Below, one piece after another: positions 31,355 to 34,738 of a DNA stretch of 34,738 nt. Origin of the DNA: an uncultured Clostridia bacterium (GTDB taxonomy: Bacteria; Bacillota; Clostridia; Christensenellales; Borkfalkiaceae); contig CANREC010000008.1 of NCBI GenBank assembly GCA_947629535.1, positions 1 through 34,738 of the forward strand, read 5' to 3'. Every line of letters starts with the position of its first letter. Within the stretch, counting starts at the first letter, position 1. Below the pieces are notes generated by a model. That model searched no databases and was not told the origin of the DNA. It worked only from the letters and a program-made list of their open reading frames with translations. A program made the position numbers and the translations under genes.

Positions 31355-31585
31355 ACAAAAACAGCCTTCGCGTTTCGGAATACGCGAAGGCATTGACCAC
31401 CAAAACAAACTATCATTTGCCACGGGGATAACGGTCCGTGAAACCGTGCGAAGTTACTGTGATTTCCCCCCGCAAGCTCAAAGGTGATACCCGCATGCTG
31501 CCGTCTCTCCCCTTTCACCTTGCGGGAGCTCTCTGTGCACGGCGGGACAATGCGGACTTGTCCTCTGTGATCGCCCTATCAAGTT
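31355..31585 (-). promoter_or_regulatory. T-box riboswitch (Ile) with terminator upstream of ileS
   Basis: On the minus strand the leader has AGAGAGCTCCCGCAAGGTGAAAGG (Stem I start) and, opposite, GGGTATCACC with the specifier codon ATC (Ile) at 31488-31486. Further on comes GGTGG (T-box/antiterminator region, about 31402-31395), then the terminator stem GCCTTCGCGT / ACGCGAAGGC (31391-31382, 31373-31364) with TGTTTTTGT. Uncharged tRNA-Ile would favour readthrough into ileS. The T-box core is a weak match to the usual GGTGGNACCGCG, which lowers confidence slightly. Confidence 0.8.
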
Positions 31586-31591
31586 ATCTCT

Positions 31592-31620
31592 ATTATACCC
31601 TTCTCCCCCCGAAAAAGCAA
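31592..31620 (-). promoter_or_regulatory. Promoter of the ileS T-box leader
   Basis: Minus strand TTGCTT (31620-31615) and TATAAT (31597-31592), 17-bp spacer; start near 31585, just before the Stem I sequence. Confidence 0.75.
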
Positions 31621-31638
31621 GCGTTTGAAGGGAGTTTT

Positions 31639-32595
31639 TCACATCTTGTCAAGGATCTCTTTCCGTTTGTTCTCGTATTCTTCTTCGGTGATGAGGTCTT
31701 TCTCGCGGAGCGATTTGAGCTTTTCGAGCCGACCGTCCAAGTCCCTGCCGCGGGAAGGGTCCCTTCCGTCCGCCCGCGCGTCGATGAGCTCGACGTCGCC
31801 CCCCGTGAGTTTTTCGATGTCGCCCTTCAGAAAGAGTTCGATCTCCTTTCTGCGGACCTGTCCGTAGAAGATGCCCCCCGCCGCCGCAAGCCCGACCGCC
31901 GCGAGCACGGCAATGACCCAGAGGACGGTATTCTGCACGGGATAGACCGTCCCCGCCTCGAGCCCCGCAAAGGTGACGGACGCGATGAGCCATGACAGCC
32001 AGACGTCGAGATAGGCGACGGCAAGATACATGACGGCGCGGAGGCCCATATATTTCTTACCGAACCGCAGGATGCCGACGGCGATGACGGTCCCCGCGAC
32101 GGCCTGCAGCGTCAGAATGAGGGCGATGCGGAGAAATACAAAGGCGCCCGCCGTGATGTCCGTGCCGTTTTTTTCGGGGTCGAGCATCTTCGCGAGGATC
32201 CCGTCGCCGATGACAAAGACGGAGACGATCCAGAGCGCGATGCAGACGCCGATGAGCCCGAAAAAGGCGTATATGACGTATCTGTGCCATGCGGGAGAGC
32301 GTTCTCCCTTCTTGGCGAGGCGGTTTTCACGGTCGAGCTGCGTGATCCACGGCAGGCACATCGCCCCGCCGATACAGAGCGCAAAGACGATGAACACGAA
32401 CTTGAAAAGAGGTGCACGCCTTAAACTTTCCACCATGAAACAGAGTACAAGGAGCGTGGCGGCGAGCACGGCCGCGATGATGACGGCCGTCCGCAGCGCA
32501 CGGTACCACTTCGAGCGCTGTTTGCGCATCTCCCTAAGCGCCATGCGGTACTCCTCGGACATGCCGTTTCGGTACGATCTTCCAAACGATCCCAT
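31639..32595 (-). CDS. Membrane protein with C-terminal SHOCT domain
   Basis: This 318-aa protein has about six membrane segments (first at about 37-57) and a cytoplasmic tail. The last 32 residues, RLEKLKSLREKDLITEEEYENKRKEILDKM, are a textbook SHOCT (short C-terminal) domain, often found on membrane or secreted proteins and thought to mediate oligomerisation. The membrane part is not of a family I recognise. GGAGGAG lies 3-4 nt before ATG 32595. Not in an operon with ileS, which has its own promoter. Confidence 0.85.
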   Translation of the reverse strand: MGSFGRSYRNGMSEEYRMALREMRKQRSKWYRALRTAVIIAAVLAATLLVLCFMVESLRRAPLFKFVFIVFALCIGGAMCLPWITQLDRENRLAKKGERSPAWHRYVIYAFFGLIGVCIALWIVSVFVIGDGILAKMLDPEKNGTDITAGAFVFLRIALILTLQAVAGTVIAVGILRFGKKYMGLRAVMYLAVAYLDVWLSWLIASVTFAGLEAGTVYPVQNTVLWVIAVLAAVGLAAAGGIFYGQVRRKEIELFLKGDIEKLTGGDVELIDARADGRDPSRGRDLDGRLEKLKSLREKDLITEEEYENKRKEILDKM

Positions 32596-32644
32596 TTTCT
32601 CCTCCCGCGGGCGCAGTGCGCCCCTGAGAGCAGTATGGCCGAAA

Positions 32645-32674
32645 TAAAAAAATTCCCGCCTTCCGACGGGAAAA
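32645..32674 (-). terminator. Terminator of the HMA-domain gene
   Basis: Minus strand TTCCCG-TCGGAAGG-CGGGAA followed by seven T residues, 12 nt after the stop codon. Confidence 0.85.
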
Positions 32675-32684
32675 ATACAAGATA

Positions 32685-32909
32685 TCAGCAGAAAATGCCC
32701 TTTCTCGGGCGGATGCTCTTGACGAGGAACCCCGCAAGCTCCACGGCCTGCGTCAAGACGGTGTCGGGCAGGGACGTCTCGACAAAGACGAGATTCTTTT
32801 TGAAATTCGCCTTCGCGCCCGTCACGCCGTCGAGGAGCAGAAGTTTCTTCTCCGCCCGCTCGGCACAGCGCTTACAGCATAGATCTTCAACTTCGATGAC
32901 TTTCTTCAT
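32685..32909 (-). CDS. Small HMA-type metal-binding protein
   Basis: This 74-aa protein has the beta-alpha-beta layout of heavy-metal-associated (CopZ/MerP-like) domains. The metal site is LCCKRC with the CxxC pair C12/C15 and an extra Cys at 11; the usual GMxCxxC Met is replaced. Late motif ETSLPDTVLTQAVELAGF matches the second half of the fold. No copper ATPase lies next to it. It is likely a soluble copper chaperone or sensor-like domain; the metal is inferred. Start ATG 32909 lies about 3 nt after the predicted transcription start, so the mRNA may be almost leaderless. Confidence 0.8.
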   Translation of the reverse strand: MKKVIEVEDLCCKRCAERAEKKLLLLDGVTGAKANFKKNLVFVETSLPDTVLTQAVELAGFLVKSIRPRKGIFC

Positions 32910-32918
32910 GACTGCCCC

Positions 32919-32947
32919 ATTGTAGCACAGACCTTTCCCAAAGTAAA
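32919..32947 (-). promoter_or_regulatory. Promoter of the HMA-domain gene
   Basis: Minus strand TTTACT (32947-32942) and TACAAT (32924-32919), 17-bp spacer; the start point falls next to the ATG. Confidence 0.6.
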
Positions 32948-32972
32948 CCGATTTTGCGTGAAAATGCAAAAT

Positions 32973-33923
32973 TTACAGACGGCTGAGCGCGTTGAATACG
33001 CATTGGGCGACGAACTTCGCTCCCTCGACCGAAAAATGTACGCCGTCTCCGGGGCGGTACAGGCTCTCATAGCCGCCCGTTTTCCCCTCGACGGCCGTCC
33101 GCACGTCGATGAAGGGCAGCTCCATCTCCTGGGCAAAGAGGCGCTGTGCGGGATAGACGCTCTCTTCAAGGACGGCGTTGTAGATGTTGAAGGCGTTATT
33201 CTCGAGCGTGGGCGGGGCAGACATCACACAGACTTCTTTTGCGCCGTTCTCCCGATAGGCATTGACAAGTTTCTCGTATTCGGCCGCATAGGTCGCTTCC
33301 GAACCCTGCCACGCGTAGCCGTCGTTGCTGCCGAGCATGACGAGCACGATGTCGGGAGAGAAGGCAAGGCTCTGGCGATATTCCTCGAGGGTATCGTATT
33401 TGAGCTTGAAGGAAGGATCGCTCCTGTTCGTGAGCGCCGCGCCGTTCACGCCGAAATTTTGCACCTCGACGCCCTCGCCGAAGAGCTCCTGCAAATACAC
33501 GGGGTAGGATTCGTTGTGCCACGTATGCCCGTATGTGAGGCTGTCCCCCACGCATGCGATCTTGTCATACCGTTCCGCCGTGACGCAGAAGGTGAAGTTC
33601 ATCGCGCTCTTCCCGTTTGAGAGAACGTCGACGGTGACCTGCGCCGTGCCTTCGCCGACGAGCTGCACGGTAAGCGCGTCCCCCTCGACGGAAGGGACGG
33701 CCACCTCTTCATCGTCGCTCGAGACACTGAAATCGACAATAAGTCCGTTTTTTTCGACATAATCGTTGAGGTCGAGCGTGATCGACGACGCCGCAGGGGC
33801 GCCCTCGAAGTAGCTCTTGAACATGTCGGGGATGAAGTCCTTGCGGGAAACTTTTTCGCCCCCGCAGGCCGTGCAGCAGAGAAGGAGCGCCGCGGCGGCC
33901 AAAAGAGAGAAGGACCTTTTCAT
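32973..33923 (-). CDS. SGNH/GDSL-family hydrolase lipoprotein
   Basis: A 316-aa exported protein. The signal peptide ends in a Cys-rich lipobox (LLLCCTAC, likely Cys20). After a beta-rich Big-like spacer (about 45-115) comes an SGNH hydrolase domain. It has block I CVGDSLTYG with nucleophile S128, block II FGVNG (G161), block III GSND and block V DGVHFS (Asp/His). It is an esterase or deacetylase on the outer face of the membrane, perhaps on plant polysaccharide or cell-wall acyl groups. The exact substrate cannot be told. ATG 33923 follows a rather distant AAGGA; the open frame extends upstream into glnN. Confidence 0.88.
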   Translation of the reverse strand: MKRSFSLLAAAALLLCCTACGGEKVSRKDFIPDMFKSYFEGAPAASSITLDLNDYVEKNGLIVDFSVSSDDEEVAVPSVEGDALTVQLVGEGTAQVTVDVLSNGKSAMNFTFCVTAERYDKIACVGDSLTYGHTWHNESYPVYLQELFGEGVEVQNFGVNGAALTNRSDPSFKLKYDTLEEYRQSLAFSPDIVLVMLGSNDGYAWQGSEATYAAEYEKLVNAYRENGAKEVCVMSAPPTLENNAFNIYNAVLEESVYPAQRLFAQEMELPFIDVRTAVEGKTGGYESLYRPGDGVHFSVEGAKFVAQCVFNALSRL

Positions 33924-33951
33924 ATGTTCATAAAACCGTCCTTGCATAAAA

Positions 33952-34738
33952 TTACTTGACCGAGTACAGGATGTCCGTGTACGTCGGGAAGGGCCAGTAG
34001 TCGGAGGAGCAGAGTTTCTCCATACCGTCGGAGAGCCTGCGCACGGCGTCCATGTCGGGGACGATGACGTGCGCCATCTTCTGTGAGGCGGCCGCAATCC
34101 CTTCGGGCATCTCGGAAAGATCCGTCTCAAGTTTCTTCACGGCGGCGCAGAGGGCCTCGTTCATGTGGGAGAGCTGTTCGGCGAGCGCCAGATCCGCCCC
34201 GCAAGAGATCTTCTCCGAGACGGCCTGTTTGGCCGCGATGACCGAGCAGAGCTCGGCGATATACCCGTTGACGGCGGGATAGACGTCCTGTTTCATCATC
34301 TCGATGAGCGTGAGCGCCTCGATGTTGATGCTCTTCGTATAGTTGGAGAGGGCGATGTTCGCGCGGGCGATGACTTCCTTCTCGATATAGACGCCCTGTC
34401 TGACAAATACGTCGATGTTCTCCCGCTTGAAGAACTCGGGCACGGCGTCGGCCGTCGTCTTGTTGTTGAGAAGTCCCCTTCTCTCGGCCTCGGGCTCCCA
34501 ATCGGGCCCGTAGCCGTTGTAGTTGAAGATGATGCGGTAATGCTCCTTTAAGAGCTTTTCCGTATACGCCTTGCAGGCTTTGTTGAAGTCCTTGGCGCCC
34601 GAGAGAGCGTCGACGGCCTCCGAAAAGGCCTGCGCCGCGATGGTGTTCAGAATGATGTTGGGATCGGCGACGGACGCCTGCGAGCCGAGCATGCGGAACT
34701 CGAATTTGTTGCCCGTAAAGGCAAAGGGCGACGTGCGG
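33952..34738 (-). CDS. glnN: Glutamine synthetase type III, C-terminal part (cut by window end)
   Basis: The visible 261 residues are the end of a type III glutamine synthetase (normally about 700 aa), which makes glutamine from glutamate and ammonia. The frame runs off the right edge, beginning RTSPFAFTGNKFEFRMLGSQASVADPN, the conserved active-site arginine region of GSIII, followed by the family's long helical C-terminal domain (MKQDVYPAVNGYIAEL). It ends at the stop near 33952, 28 bp before the SGNH gene, and may be cotranscribed with it. The N-terminal catalytic half lies outside the window. Confidence 0.93.
   Translation of the reverse strand, partial: RTSPFAFTGNKFEFRMLGSQASVADPNIILNTIAAQAFSEAVDALSGAKDFNKACKAYTEKLLKEHYRIIFNYNGYGPDWEPEAERRGLLNNKTTADAVPEFFKRENIDVFVRQGVYIEKEVIARANIALSNYTKSINIEALTLIEMMKQDVYPAVNGYIAELCSVIAAKQAVSEKISCGADLALAEQLSHMNEALCAAVKKLETDLSEMPEGIAAASQKMAHVIVPDMDAVRRLSDGMEKLCSSDYWPFPTYTDILYSVK

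Overview
The window looks like a chromosome segment of a gut-type member of the Firmicutes (Clostridia-like; inferred from gene content only). Evidence for this: A-type RNase P RNA, a T-box in front of ileS, strong AGGAGG ribosome binding sites, consensus sigma-A promoters (TTGACA-N17-TATAAT), a type III glutamine synthetase and a NarL-type two-component pair. Host intergenic gaps are full of GC-rich interspersed repeats of the form ...GAAGGATCC...TCAGGATGACG.

Left flank (1-3402): a MetQ-type methionine-binding lipoprotein and a GH51 alpha-L-arabinofuranosidase with its own promoter. Right flank (19660-34738): tRNA-Pro(CGG), tryptophanase, rnpB with odd degenerate copies of its 3' end beside it, pyruvate kinase, a LuxR/NarL response regulator and its sensor kinase, a PepV-like M20 dipeptidase, ileS with a T-box leader, a SHOCT-domain membrane protein, a small HMA metal-binding protein, an SGNH lipoprotein and the 3' part of glnN.

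The centre (3403-19683) is a 16.25-kb integrated element bounded by a perfect 26-bp direct repeat. The right copy is the 3' end of the intact tRNA-Pro; the left copy is a displaced remnant. The gene order is that of a filamentous-phage (inovirus-like) prophage. The right end holds a tyrosine integrase, a BRO-N protein, and a Cro/CI-like repressor with a set of TCTAA-N5-TTAGA operators overlapping a perfect leftward promoter. The leftward operon then runs: small early genes, a DUF3102-like protein, a small protein in the position of an ssDNA-binding protein, a Rep_1 rolling-circle initiator, a row of N-terminally anchored surface proteins (two are tandem Ig-like paralogues), a 731-aa secreted protein with a C-terminal membrane anchor, a 30-aa membrane peptide, a Zot/pI-like membrane ATPase, and a basic protein. 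The order 'large anchored protein, tiny membrane protein, Zot ATPase' matches genes III-VI-I of Ff phages.

Two noncoding regions in the element deserve attention. Just upstream of rep, a 17-bp perfect hairpin lies beside TCTTGATA, the nick core of pC194/pUB110-type origins, so this is the likely double-strand origin. At the left end, a 500-bp intergenic region carries two large hairpins and what appears to be a compact structured RNA of about 95 nt with a perfect promoter and a built-in terminator. This region resembles the packaging and complementary-strand-origin region of filamentous phages. No classical small major coat protein is evident, and the ATPase has its membrane segments before the ATPase domain, the opposite of classical Zot. 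The element may therefore be a divergent inovirus lineage, with plasmid-type replication and an uncharacterised structural RNA.
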